Origin: Microbacteriaceae bacterium
GTDB taxonomy: Bacteria > Actinomycetota > Actinomycetes > Actinomycetales > Microbacteriaceae
Direction: 5' to 3'
Assembly: GCA_009925875.1 (NCBI GenBank)
Contig: RFQD01000002.1
Span: 1 to 19,530 of the forward strand
DNA length: 19,530 nt
Shown here one piece after another: positions 1 through 6,876 of this stretch; position 1 is the stretch's first letter; each line of letters opens with the position of its first letter. The notes under the pieces were generated by a model, which made no database searches, was not told the DNA's origin, and was given only the letters and a program-made list of their open reading frames with translations. Made by a program: the position numbers and the translations under genes.

Positions 1-855
1 AAGCCGCTCGGCTGCCGCAACGGGGTCGGCACTGATCAAATCGTTTGCTCGTTCGAGGCGCAGTCGCAGGGCGGTCAAGGGGGTGCGGAGCTGATGAGAC
101 GCATCGCCGGCAAAGCGGCGCTGCTGTTCGATGAGCACGTTAAGGCGTTCGGCCATTTGATTGAAGGATGTCGCGAGCGCGCGAATCTCACCGGGCCCCG
201 ACCCTTCGTCGGCGCGAATCGACAGGTTTCCGTCGGCGAGCTTCTGTGTGGCCGATTCAAGGAGCCGGAGTCGTCGACTGAGAGACGTCGCAATGATGTA
301 GCCGATGATGCCGGCCAACAGCAGAGTTGAAATCGCGATGATGCCGAGCATGCGCAGTTGGGCATCCACGGCGTCACTGACGACTTTTGCCGGATACGTC
401 AATCGCACGGCTCCGATGACATCGGCCCCATTCAGCACGGGCACCGCAACGTAGAGCAGATTCTCTTGCAGGCTCGTGGAAAAGCGTTCGCCGGCGACGA
501 TCGTGCCACTCAGCGCGCTCGCCACCTCCGGCCGAGTCGAGTAGTCGGAACCGAGCGCCGATTGGTCGTCATCGCTCGTGACGAGGGCAGCGCCCTGTTT
601 ATCCACCACGACGACCCGAGCACCACCCGCATCGCGATAGGCGCGGGCCGTTTTCTCCAAGAAAGTCTTTGCCTCGGCTGAGTTCGTCCAGAGGGCGGAT
701 TGCGCTCGCCCCGCAACGACAAAGGCGTCACGTTGTAGCGAGGTTTCGACTTGCTCCCTTTGACTCGTTCGCATGAAGTTGTAGAGCGGAATGTCTTGGA
801 CGATGAGCACGATGAGCGTAAAGCTCATCAGTGCGGCCATGATTCTCCATTTCAT
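1..855 (-). CDS. Sensor histidine kinase, N-terminal part (cut by the window edge)
   Basis: The gene reads leftward from ATG at 855-853 and stays open through all 285 codons to the window edge, so the catalytic ATPase domain lies outside. Visible in order are a membrane segment at about residues 5-25, an extracytoplasmic sensor region of about 140 residues, a second membrane segment at about 169-190, a HAMP linker (about 190-240), and the HisKA dimerisation helix with motif FAGDASHQLRTPLTAL, phospho-acceptor His254. The start codon overlaps the stop of the response-regulator gene (ATGA, 4 bases), so the two are translationally coupled. The kinase would sense an external or membrane signal and phosphorylate its partner. 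The signal is unknown. The divergent flavin/redox genes suggest a redox or metal cue, which is inference from position only. Confidence 0.93.
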   Translation of the reverse strand, partial: MKWRIMAALMSFTLIVLIVQDIPLYNFMRTSQREQVETSLQRDAFVVAGRAQSALWTNSAEAKTFLEKTARAYRDAGGARVVVVDKQGAALVTSDDDQSALGSDYSTRPEVASALSGTIVAGERFSTSLQENLLYVAVPVLNGADVIGAVRLTYPAKVVSDAVDAQLRMLGIIAISTLLLAGIIGYIIATSLSRRLRLLESATQKLADGNLSIRADEGSGPGEIRALATSFNQMAERLNVLIEQQRRFAGDASHQLRTPLTALRLRLERANDLISADPVAAAERL

Positions 856-1529
856 GTGGGGATGCCGAAGCGAAATCCCACGCCGCGCACGGATTCAATC
901 CAGGCCGGATTTCCCAGCTTTTTACGAATGGCCGCGACATGCGCGTCCAGAGTTTTGGTCGTTCCGTACCAGTTGGTGTCCCAGACGTCGTGAAGGATGT
1001 CCGTCCGCCGATGCACGGCACCCGGGTCTTCGCTGAGATACACGAGCAACTCGAATTCTTTAGGAGTCAGGTGGACTTCCTCACCGGCTAACGACACGCG
1101 AATGGAGCGGGTATCGATTCTCAATGGCCCGAATGCCCGTTCGGGGGAGGATGTCGCTGGTTGTTCCACACCCGCGGTGCGTCGGGCCACGGCCTTGATG
1201 CGGGCGACAAGCTCCCGCATGCCAAATGGCTTGACCACGTAATCGTCTGCACCGATTTCCAGCGCAATGACTCGGTCGATTTCCTCATCGCGAGCACTCA
1301 CGACAATGATGGGCACCGGCGAAACCTTGCGAATCTGACGGCACACGTCTGTGCCGTCCATGTCCGGCAGACCTAAATCCAGCAAAACCAATTCCGGGTC
1401 AAACGCATCGAGCGCCGCGAGGGCGTCCACCCCTGTCGAAACGTGCAGTGCCTGAAAGTTCGCGGATTCGAGGCCGTCGATGATTCCGTCGGCTACCGAG
1501 GGGTCGTCTTCTACAATCAGGATGCGCAC
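852..1529 (-). CDS. OmpR-family response regulator
   Basis: A 225-residue DNA-binding response regulator. The receiver domain (residues 1-115) shows the acidic pair Glu7/Asp8-Asp9, phospho-acceptor Asp51 in LLDLGLPDMDG, Ser78 in VVSAR and Lys100 in VVKPFG. The C-terminal half is a winged-helix DNA-binding domain (LTPKEFELLVYL, then a TLDAHVAAIRKKLG recognition region). Length is normal for the family. The start is GTG at 1529-1527, and no ribosome binding site is evident. It is followed by the kinase gene with a 4-base overlap. It is divergent from the redox locus beginning at 1651, so the 121-base gap is the natural place for its own binding sites. The regulator-target link is inferred. Confidence 0.95.
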   Translation of the reverse strand: MRILIVEDDPSVADGIIDGLESANFQALHVSTGVDALAALDAFDPELVLLDLGLPDMDGTDVCRQIRKVSPVPIIVVSARDEEIDRVIALEIGADDYVVKPFGMRELVARIKAVARRTAGVEQPATSSPERAFGPLRIDTRSIRVSLAGEEVHLTPKEFELLVYLSEDPGAVHRRTDILHDVWDTNWYGTTKTLDAHVAAIRKKLGNPAWIESVRGVGFRFGIPT

Positions 1530-1535
1530 GCGTCT

Positions 1536-1541
1536 ATTGTC
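1536..1541 (-). promoter_or_regulatory. Candidate -10 element of the two-component operon
   Basis: On the minus strand GACAAT lies 6 bases before the GTG start of the response regulator. It keeps the A at position 2 and T at position 6 of the -10 consensus. No clear -35 is seen 16-18 bases upstream. If used, transcription would begin at or next to the start codon (leaderless). Confidence 0.3.
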
Positions 1542-1638
1542 TCGTCAATCGTGCATGAGCACACCGTGCAATAAGTGGGCCTAAAAATATTTGCCGATTC
1601 TTTGACATTTCGATGATGTTCTCCGGATGTCCGTTCTC

Positions 1639-1644
1639 TAGCCT
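1639..1644 (+). promoter_or_regulatory. Candidate -10 element, leaderless start of the gene at 1651
   Basis: TAGCCT fits the TANNNT -10 pattern and ends 6 bases before ATG 1651, so the A of ATG would be +1. An in-frame TAG at 1639 rules out an upstream start, and no purine-rich ribosome binding site precedes the ATG. A perfect -35-like TTGACA at 1602-1607 lies too far upstream to pair with it. Confidence 0.45.
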
Positions 1645-1650
1645 TTTCCT

Positions 1651-2142
1651 ATGGCATCTCCAGCAGCAGCAGCACTCGCCGTCGTCGGAATTCTCGGAAC
1701 CGCAGGCGCGGCCATGGCCGTGAACGCGGACGTTCTCGACGTCGCCGGTAATTCGGCCCTCGGCAACGCGAGCTCGGTCTTGGTGCCGTCCTCCGCGTCC
1801 ACTACGACACAGGGTGCCCCATCGCCGGCGCAGCAGGCTCAATCAACAGCCCCGACACCAGCTCCGGCCTCCGGCACCCGTCAAATCGTTCAGGTGAGTG
1901 TTTCCGGACCCGCGACCGCCCCGGCCGCCGACTCGTCGACTCCCATCGACGCGCCGGTCGTGGAAGATCCCGCGAGCGACCTCACGACAGCTGATGACTC
2001 TGTCGAGGAAGAGCCGGTTGATGGTACGACCGGAGGATCGGGGAGCGGCTCGTACGATAGCGAAGATGATGGCGAGGACGGTGAGCACAGCGGTCACGGG
2101 GGTCACGGGGGTCACGTGAGGGACGACTCGATCGAGGACTAG
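1651..2142 (+). CDS. Exported low-complexity protein with acidic, His-Gly-rich tail
   Basis: A 163-residue protein I cannot assign to a named family. The N-terminus is an Ala/Val-rich hydrophobic stretch (about 1-24) ending AMAVNA, which looks like a signal peptide or anchor, though it lacks the usual N-terminal basic residues. Residues about 45-110 are Ala/Pro/Thr/Ser-rich and probably disordered. Residues about 105-145 are acidic and Gly/Ser-rich. The tail carries His146, 149, 152 and 155 in an HSGHGGHGGH repeat. A DGTTGGS stretch at 124-130 resembles the ApbE flavinylation motif Dxx(S/T)GAT, but with Gly and Ser at the last two positions. It heads the redox locus with apbE and the ferric-reductase fusion, so an electron-transfer or metal-handling role outside the membrane is plausible but unproven. 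Confidence 0.75.
   Translation: MASPAAAALAVVGILGTAGAAMAVNADVLDVAGNSALGNASSVLVPSSASTTTQGAPSPAQQAQSTAPTPAPASGTRQIVQVSVSGPATAPAADSSTPIDAPVVEDPASDLTTADDSVEEEPVDGTTGGSGSGSYDSEDDGEDGEHSGHGGHGGHVRDDSIED
2092..2118 (+). repeat. Three 9-base tandem repeats encoding Gly-His-Gly units
   Basis: GGTCACGGG occurs twice (2092-2100, 2101-2109), followed by a GGTCACGTG variant at 2110-2118. The repeats are in frame and create the evenly spaced histidines of the C-terminal tail. Copy number could vary between strains by slippage. Confidence 0.75.
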
Positions 2143-2148
2143 TTGCTC

Positions 2149-2556
2149 ATGAAAAAACATCATCCCGCTGCGCGCGCTCGAAACTTTACCGGCGCTGTAT
2201 CCGCCTTGACTCTCGTCGCCATGGTCACGGGGTTCCAATTCGCGGCTGCGAGCGAAGCTCAGAATGCCGCTTCGTCGACCAACGCGACACCGGTCCCATC
2301 GACACCCTCGACTTCAGATGTGACCACGGCTAATGGCTCGGGCCCGACCGCTCCCGAGGTCCCCGCACCAGAAACCGTTGGGTCAACGGGGGCACAAGTG
2401 CCCGGGCCGGTAGCGGAGCCGGTTTCCGCACCGGCTGTTTCTGACGTTGCGCCTCCAGCGCCGGCACCTCCCGTACCCGACGTGGCGCCCGCTCCACCCG
2501 CGCCGGATCCCGCTCCGGTTCCCGCTCCGCCGTCTGGCACGACGGCCGGCTCCTAG
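2149..2556 (+). CDS. Exported Pro/Ala-rich small protein of the redox locus
   Basis: About 135 residues, beginning MKKHHPAARARN with a basic N-region followed by a hydrophobic stretch (TGAVSALTLVAMVTGFQFAAA), consistent with a signal peptide or single membrane anchor. The rest is Ala/Pro/Val/Thr-rich (APEVPAPE, PDVAPAPPAP), probably a disordered wall-spanning stalk. I prefer ATG 2149 over the in-frame TTG at 2143 because a GAGGA sequence at 2134-2138 is well spaced for the ATG. The gene follows the previous one after 6 bases, so they are co-transcribed. Small exported proteins with this kind of N-terminus occur beside ApbE/ferric-reductase genes in actinobacteria as far as I recall, but I cannot name the family. 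No heme, FMN or metal motif is convincing. Confidence 0.72.
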   Translation: MKKHHPAARARNFTGAVSALTLVAMVTGFQFAAASEAQNAASSTNATPVPSTPSTSDVTTANGSGPTAPEVPAPETVGSTGAQVPGPVAEPVSAPAVSDVAPPAPAPPVPDVAPAPPAPDPAPVPAPPSGTTAGS

Positions 2557-2559
2557 AAT
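2554..2559 (+). promoter_or_regulatory. Candidate internal -10 element of apbE, overlapping a stop codon
   Basis: TAGAAT differs from TATAAT at one base, begins with the TAG stop of the upstream gene, and ends 7 bases before GTG 2567. No ribosome binding site precedes that GTG. This would give a leaderless apbE transcript in addition to read-through from upstream. Confidence 0.45.
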
Positions 2560-2566
2560 TCTCGGC

Positions 2567-3523
2567 GTGAGTGATATCAGTCGCGACGCGCTGAAGGCGG
2601 TTTTTGTCCACAGCGATTCGCGGCCGCGCCCCGCGTCAGGCACGAAGCCCCTCATGGGTGGAACGGCGACCCTGACGCTACTCGGCGGACGTCATGAATT
2701 ACTGGAGCAGTGTTGGTCGTTTTTGGACGAACTCGAGCAATTGTGGAGCAGATTTCTTCCCGACAGCGACATCACACGACTGAATTGGGCCAATGGACAA
2801 CCGGTCGAGGTGGACGAGCGAACGATACTTTTGATCAACGAGATGAAGGACGGTGTCGTTCGAACGGAGGGACGGTTTGACCCGACGCGACTTCCGGATG
2901 TTCTCGCCCTGGGCTACGACGCGTCCCGAGTCGATTCCCGACACGTGACCCACCTGCCCGCGTCGGCCGTTTCGCCCGGTCGCATCGATCTCGTCGAGGC
3001 GAGTCAACAGAGCGTCACTATGCCGGTTGGCACGACGCTCGATGCTGGCGGAATCGGAAAGGGCTTCGCGGCTGATTTGGTGTCGTCGTTCGCTCTCGAA
3101 CGCGGCGCTTGGGGGGTCATGGCTGAAATCGCGGGCGATGTTCGAGTCGCTGGCGAAGCTCCCAACGGGATTGCGTGGCGACTTGGCGTCGAAAACCCGT
3201 TTAGCCCGAGGTCACATCGCGCGATTGTGCGCATCCCCGATGGGGGCGTGGTGACGTCGAGTCAGCTCAAGAAACGATTTGGCAAAGACTCCCTCACTCA
3301 CCACCTCATCGACACTGCGAACGGAAAGAGCGCGGTGACGACTGTTGCTACGGTCACCGTGATTGCTCGTACGGCGGCAATCGCGGAAACCCTCACGAAG
3401 CCTGGCTTCACTCAACCCGTGACTAACTATCTCGATTGGCTTCCTCGTCAGGGTGCCGCCGGATTTGTCATCGGTCTCGACGGGACCACGCACGAATCTG
3501 ACAACTGGAGCCTCTACCAATGA
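2567..3523 (+). CDS. apbE: FAD:protein FMN transferase (ApbE family)
   Basis: About 318 residues from GTG 2567. ApbE transfers FMN from FAD to a Ser/Thr of target proteins with help from Mg2+. Family landmarks are GRFDPT at about 102-107, the FAD-binding DAGGIGKGFAAD at about 159-170, GGVVTSSQ at about 226-233, HHLIDTANGK at about 245-254 (the usual HxIDPxTG) and a VTVIARTAAIAETLTK helix at about 263-278. Length is typical. An upstream in-frame ATG exists at 2447, but the extra residues overlap the previous gene and look like out-of-frame translation, so I reject it. The N-terminus has no signal peptide or lipobox, suggesting a cytoplasmic enzyme. Its stop overlaps the start of the next gene (ATGA). 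No classical FMN-binding target domain is encoded in the window. Confidence 0.92.
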   Translation: MSDISRDALKAVFVHSDSRPRPASGTKPLMGGTATLTLLGGRHELLEQCWSFLDELEQLWSRFLPDSDITRLNWANGQPVEVDERTILLINEMKDGVVRTEGRFDPTRLPDVLALGYDASRVDSRHVTHLPASAVSPGRIDLVEASQQSVTMPVGTTLDAGGIGKGFAADLVSSFALERGAWGVMAEIAGDVRVAGEAPNGIAWRLGVENPFSPRSHRAIVRIPDGGVVTSSQLKKRFGKDSLTHHLIDTANGKSAVTTVATVTVIARTAAIAETLTKPGFTQPVTNYLDWLPRQGAAGFVIGLDGTTHESDNWSLYQ

Positions 3524-5103
3524 ACGAACCGCACATCTGGTGGTACGTCACGCGAGCGAGCGCGGTGATCGCGTGGGTGGCACTGACCGTGTCGGTGCTC
3601 TGGGGGGTATTGCTATCAACGCGTGTCCTGCGAAAAATTGACAACCCGTCGTGGCTTCAAGACCTTCATCGGTACCTGGGCGGTACGGCGCTGGTGATGG
3701 TCGTGCTCCACATGGTGAGCTTGTCTCTCGATACTTACGCACACTTTAGTGTCGAAGAACTCCTCGTCCCCTTCGCGATCGAACCTCGATTTGCGGGACT
3801 TCCGATTGCCTTGGGGATTCTGGCGTTTTACGTTCTCGTTGCCGTCCAAGCATCGTCGTACCTGAAAAATCGAATTCCCTCGAAAGTCTGGAAGGGAATT
3901 CACTATTCGTCGTATGTGGCCCTGGTTGGGGTTTCTTTTCACGCCGGGTTTTCCTCCTCGAAAGACGTTGGCCAGTTTTGGTACCAATCGCTGGCTATTG
4001 TGCTTGTTGCGCTGGGGGCGGGTTCCGCGATTACGCGCATCCTTGTCGGATCTCGAGCGGCTTCTCTCTCGCACGCTGGTGTCGACTCCACCCGCACCGG
4101 AAGGGTCGCGCCACGAAACTCGCGACTCACGGCGGGCTCAGACTCCGCGACGACACCGATTGCCGGGCATCCCCGCCGAATGATTGTGCACGCGATTGAT
4201 TCGGAGACTCCCGAGGTCAGGCGCTTCACTTTGATTGATGCGGACGGAAACCGACTACCGGTGTGGCAGCCCGGAGCCCACGTGACGATATATTTGCCCG
4301 ACGGGCGAACTCGGCACTATTCCTTGTGCGGCGACCCGGCTGAACGCAGCCAATTTGAGATTGCCGTACTTCGCATTGACGAGCCCGGCTCCGGTAGCTC
4401 CTGGCTCCATGACGAAATCTCAGTGAACTCGGAGTTGCTGGTCGGGGATCCGCTGAATCACTTCGAGCTTGAGCCCGCGTCCGCGTATGTGTTTATTGCG
4501 GGCGGCATTGGAATCACCCCAATCAAGTCCATGATCGAATCGTTGCCGGAGCGCCGCGATTGGCACCTTCACTACTTCGGCCGAAGTCGATCGACAATGG
4601 CTTTCCTCGATGAACTCGTTGACCGGTATCCCCAGCGCGTGACAGTGTGGGCTCGCGATGAACAGGGGGCAATGGATGTTCGACTGGAGGACGTCCTTTC
4701 GCAATCGCCGTCTGATGCGCAGGTTTACTGCTGCGGCCCGGAGTCGCTCATGAGTGCTCTCGCCGTCATCGTTGAAGAAGACCGTCTTCATCTCGAACGT
4801 TTCCTCCCGCTCGACAGGGCGAGTGCGTTTGAGTCGAAACCGATAGAGGTCACGTGTCGCAAATCGCGCACTTCATTTGTGGTTGACGCGGATGAGTCAC
4901 TTCTCGACGCGCTGGAATCACGCGGACTTCCCGTCATGGGGTCGTGTCGCTCCGGAGTGTGCGGCACGTGTGAGGTCCGTGTGGTGGCGGGAACCCCGCT
5001 CCACCTCGACTCTGTTTTGCCGGACGCCGACAAGGACAAACTTGGCATCATGTATGCGTGTGTTTCGAGGGCGACAAGCGAACGCCTTGTGCTTGACATC
5101 TAG
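3520..5103 (+). CDS. Ferric-reductase-like transmembrane domain fused to a flavin/2Fe-2S reductase
   Basis: A 527-residue fusion. Residues 1 to about 175 form a membrane domain of about five helices with two His pairs, His50/His64 and His128/His141, spaced 13 and 12 residues apart as in bis-heme ferric reductases and NADPH oxidases. After a hydrophilic linker comes an FNR-like module: RHYSL at 265-269 (flavin binding), GGIGITPI at 328-335 (nucleotide binding) and YCCGPESLM. The C-terminus is a plant-type ferredoxin with Cys476, 481, 484 and 514 (CX4CX2C, then C). This order allows electrons to go from NAD(P)H to flavin, FeS and then through hemes across the membrane. The acceptor (ferric iron, oxygen species, quinone or a flavoprotein) cannot be read from the sequence. 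The 4-base overlap with apbE indicates a shared role. Confidence 0.9.
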   Translation: MNEPHIWWYVTRASAVIAWVALTVSVLWGVLLSTRVLRKIDNPSWLQDLHRYLGGTALVMVVLHMVSLSLDTYAHFSVEELLVPFAIEPRFAGLPIALGILAFYVLVAVQASSYLKNRIPSKVWKGIHYSSYVALVGVSFHAGFSSSKDVGQFWYQSLAIVLVALGAGSAITRILVGSRAASLSHAGVDSTRTGRVAPRNSRLTAGSDSATTPIAGHPRRMIVHAIDSETPEVRRFTLIDADGNRLPVWQPGAHVTIYLPDGRTRHYSLCGDPAERSQFEIAVLRIDEPGSGSSWLHDEISVNSELLVGDPLNHFELEPASAYVFIAGGIGITPIKSMIESLPERRDWHLHYFGRSRSTMAFLDELVDRYPQRVTVWARDEQGAMDVRLEDVLSQSPSDAQVYCCGPESLMSALAVIVEEDRLHLERFLPLDRASAFESKPIEVTCRKSRTSFVVDADESLLDALESRGLPVMGSCRSGVCGTCEVRVVAGTPLHLDSVLPDADKDKLGIMYACVSRATSERLVLDI

Positions 5104-5159
5104 GCGACGTCACCCGAGCTCTCACCGGGTTACCGCTTCGCGCCGACGGCGTGCCGCGT

Positions 5160-5165
5160 GATACT
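5160..5165 (+). promoter_or_regulatory. Candidate -10 element of the tRNA-Leu gene
   Basis: GATACT lies 14 bases before the mature tRNA 5' end, with a poor -35 candidate (TTCGCG, 5137-5142) 17 bases upstream. The 301-base interval 5104-5404 holds only this site, the tRNA, its terminator and the leader of the next gene. Confidence 0.35.
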
Positions 5166-5179
5166 CTCAGGAGTTGTTC

Positions 5180-5262
5180 GCGCGAGTGGCGAAATGGCAG
5201 ACGCGCTGGCTTCAGGTGCCAGTGCCCGCAAGGGCGTGTGGGTTCAAGTCCCACCTCGCGCA
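5180..5262 (+). tRNA. tRNA-Leu (anticodon CAG)
   Basis: An 83-base cloverleaf. The 7-bp acceptor stem GCGCGAG pairs with CTCGCGC (5255-5261) and is followed by discriminator A at 5262. The anticodon stem CTGGC/GCCAG encloses loop TTCAGGT with anticodon CAG. A long variable arm (GCCC...GGGC) is typical of class II leucine tRNAs. The T arm GTGGG-TTCAAGT-CCCAC is intact. The 3' CCA is not encoded (CGA follows), as is common in actinobacteria, so it must be added enzymatically. Confidence 0.97.
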
Positions 5263-5268
5263 CGAACA

Positions 5269-5303
5269 GGGGCATCGACTCTCTCGATGCCCCCTTTTCT
5301 TTC
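5269..5303 (+). terminator. Rho-independent terminator after tRNA-Leu
   Basis: A perfect 10-bp inverted repeat, GGGGCATCGA (5269-5278) and TCGATGCCCC (5284-5293), encloses loop CTCTC and is followed by CTTTTCTTT. It ends the tRNA transcript immediately after the gene. Confidence 0.92.
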
Positions 5304-5320
5304 AGCTAACGTTCAGCGAA

Positions 5321-5365
5321 TACACTGGTGTGTCTCAAATTGGACCATTTGTCCGTCGCTAAAGT
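5321..5365 (+). promoter_or_regulatory. Candidate promoter region of the small lipoprotein gene
   Basis: Two TANNNT elements are present, TACACT (5321-5326) and TAAAGT (5360-5365). A TTGGAC at 5340-5345 resembles a -35 but is only 14 bases from the second one. The gene is isolated between two terminators, so a promoter must lie here. Which element is used is uncertain. Confidence 0.35.
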
Positions 5366-5404
5366 TAGTGACGCACCACACACGTTTCACCTAAGGAGAA
5401 CAGC

Positions 5405-5815
5405 ATGAACAACAAGCTCATCAAAGCAGGAGCGATCGTCGCCCTCGCCGGCGCGGCCGTATTCAGTCTTTCGGCCTGCTCCACAGCAACGAGCAACCCC
5501 GAGTCGAGCGAGACCACCGAAGAGCCAGGCTCGGGCGTGATCGCACCCGTCACGGTTGACGTTGCCACCCTCGACGGCACCACCGTCGACGTTCAAGAAG
5601 GAAACTTCATCTACGTCAACGTACCTGAGGGCACGGAAGCCACGTGGACGGCAAAGATTGCCGACGACATGGTTCTCTCGTTCTCGCCCGGAGGAACGGA
5701 CGGAAGCTCCGTTTCGACCCCGGGATTCAACGCCCTCGCAGTCGGCACCACCAAGGTGACGATGACGGATGGAACCACCACCGTCAACTTCACCGCCAAC
5801 GTGACCGGCAAGTAG
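5405..5815 (+). CDS. Small secreted lipoprotein, possible Ig-like beta-sandwich
   Basis: A 136-residue protein starting MNNKLIKAG with a lipoprotein signal peptide and lipobox Leu22-Ser-Ala-Cys25, so it should be anchored to the outer face of the membrane. A Ser/Thr/Glu-rich linker (about 26-45) follows. The rest alternates beta-strand-like stretches with many Thr/Val/Gly residues (VTVDVATLDGTTVDV, TTKVTMTDGTTTVNFTANV), resembling a single immunoglobulin-like domain. No cysteines other than Cys25 and no catalytic motif are seen. A strong ribosome site (AAGGAG at about 5393) sits 7-8 bases before ATG 5405. It is monocistronic, with a terminator on each side, which fits an abundant structural or envelope protein. 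I do not recognise a specific family. Confidence 0.88.
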   Translation: MNNKLIKAGAIVALAGAAVFSLSACSTATSNPESSETTEEPGSGVIAPVTVDVATLDGTTVDVQEGNFIYVNVPEGTEATWTAKIADDMVLSFSPGGTDGSSVSTPGFNALAVGTTKVTMTDGTTTVNFTANVTGK

Positions 5816-5830
5816 TTCTCACTCAGAACC

Positions 5831-5873
5831 GACTACGGCCTTCGCCCCGAATGGGACGGAGGCCGTAGTCTTT
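5831..5873 (+). terminator. Rho-independent terminator after the lipoprotein gene
   Basis: GACTACGGCCTTCG (5831-5844) pairs with CGGAGGCCGTAGTC (5857-5870), 14 positions with one non-Watson-Crick T-G pair, followed by TTTG. It lies 15 bases past the stop codon. Confidence 0.88.
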
Positions 5874-5894
5874 GCTCGAGTGGAGGAGCTGACC

Positions 5895-6875
5895 ATGAGG
5901 CACAGACCGTTGGGGCGCATCCCGCGACTCGGTGCTTTTCTGCTCGCTTTCGTTGCGGGCGTTGCAATGTCTCTGCAGGCCCACATCAATGGACAACTCG
6001 GTGCAGAGCTCGGGAGTGGAATCACGGCGGCCACATTGTCGTTTGCGGGTGGTGTGGTGCTTCTCGCCCTCGCCACGCTCGCATCCACGAGCATTCGGCG
6101 AGGCATTGTGTCGATCCAACGTGCGATTTCCACGAGGTCCGTGCCGTGGACGTTCACGCTCGCGGGATCGGCTGGTGCCGCGTTCGTACTGAGCCAGAGC
6201 ACCGTGTCACCGCTCCTTGGTCTAGGAAATTTCACTGTGGCATTCGTCTGTGGGTTAACCGTTGGCGGCCTCATCATGGACCGGTGGGGAATTGGCCCCG
6301 CCGGACGTCAGCCGCTCAGTATCTTGCGACTCAGTGGCGCCGCACTCGGCATTGCCGCAGTCGTCATTGCCACGACCGGAGCACGGTCAACCCGCGAATT
6401 GACCTTGGCCCTTCTCCTCCCGGTCGCCTGCGGTGTTGCCGTGGCGTGGCAACAGGCCGCGAACGGCAGACTCACGGCGGCCGGAAACAACGCATGGTCG
6501 ACAACATTGATCAACTTTTCCGTCGGGCTCGGCGTTTTGTTGCTCGGAACGGCCATCGACTTTGCCGTGAGCCATCCCGTCGTGACGTTTCCCATGAATC
6601 CTTTGCTCTATCTGGGTGGCCCGGTCGGCATAGTTTTTATTGCGATTGCCAGCATCGTCGTGCGACACATCGGAATCTTGCTCTATGGGCTGTGTGCCAC
6701 GACGGGTCAACTCTCGTCGGCAGTCCTGTTTGACGTGTTCGCGCCCTCGGACGCCACGTCGCACGCGGTCAGTGCGACGGTCGTGCTTGCCGTGATTGTC
6801 GTCGCCGCAGGCGCAGCCCTCGCGAGCCTTTCCGGACTGAGGAGCAAAATGCGCGGCGGCGTCGATGCCGAATGA
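5895..6875 (+). CDS. DMT-superfamily membrane protein, DUF606 (YdcZ) duplicated form
   Basis: About 326 residues, almost entirely hydrophobic with roughly ten membrane segments. The two halves look like a duplication. GVAMSLQAHINGQLG near residues 22-36 is echoed in the second half by GVAVAWQQAANGRLT, and LSFAGGVVLLAL by INFSVGLGVLLL. The conserved Q...NG.L pattern is typical of DUF606/YdcZ proteins, a DMT-superfamily group. The substrate is unknown. I chose ATG 5895 because GGAGGAG at 5882-5888 is well placed for it; the in-frame GTG at 5880 lies in front of that site. The gene follows the lipoprotein terminator and ends one base away from the convergent HAD gene. No terminator is visible between them. 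Confidence 0.85.
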   Translation: MRHRPLGRIPRLGAFLLAFVAGVAMSLQAHINGQLGAELGSGITAATLSFAGGVVLLALATLASTSIRRGIVSIQRAISTRSVPWTFTLAGSAGAAFVLSQSTVSPLLGLGNFTVAFVCGLTVGGLIMDRWGIGPAGRQPLSILRLSGAALGIAAVVIATTGARSTRELTLALLLPVACGVAVAWQQAANGRLTAAGNNAWSTTLINFSVGLGVLLLGTAIDFAVSHPVVTFPMNPLLYLGGPVGIVFIAIASIVVRHIGILLYGLCATTGQLSSAVLFDVFAPSDATSHAVSATVVLAVIVVAAGAALASLSGLRSKMRGGVDAE

Positions 6876-6876
6876 A

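Noticed and set aside
1602..1607. Perfect TTGACA as the -35 box of the gene at 1651
   Set aside because: It lies 31 bases from the TAGCCT -10 candidate, far from the usual 17, and no -10 is found at the correct distance.
2386..2400. STGAQ in the second exported protein as a flavinylation site
   Set aside because: The acceptor Thr of the GAT motif is replaced by Gln and the leading Asp is absent, so FMN could not be attached there.
5112..5130. Hairpin ACCCG/CGGGT as a terminator for the redox operon
   Set aside because: Only five base pairs with a nine-base loop and no T-run follow it.
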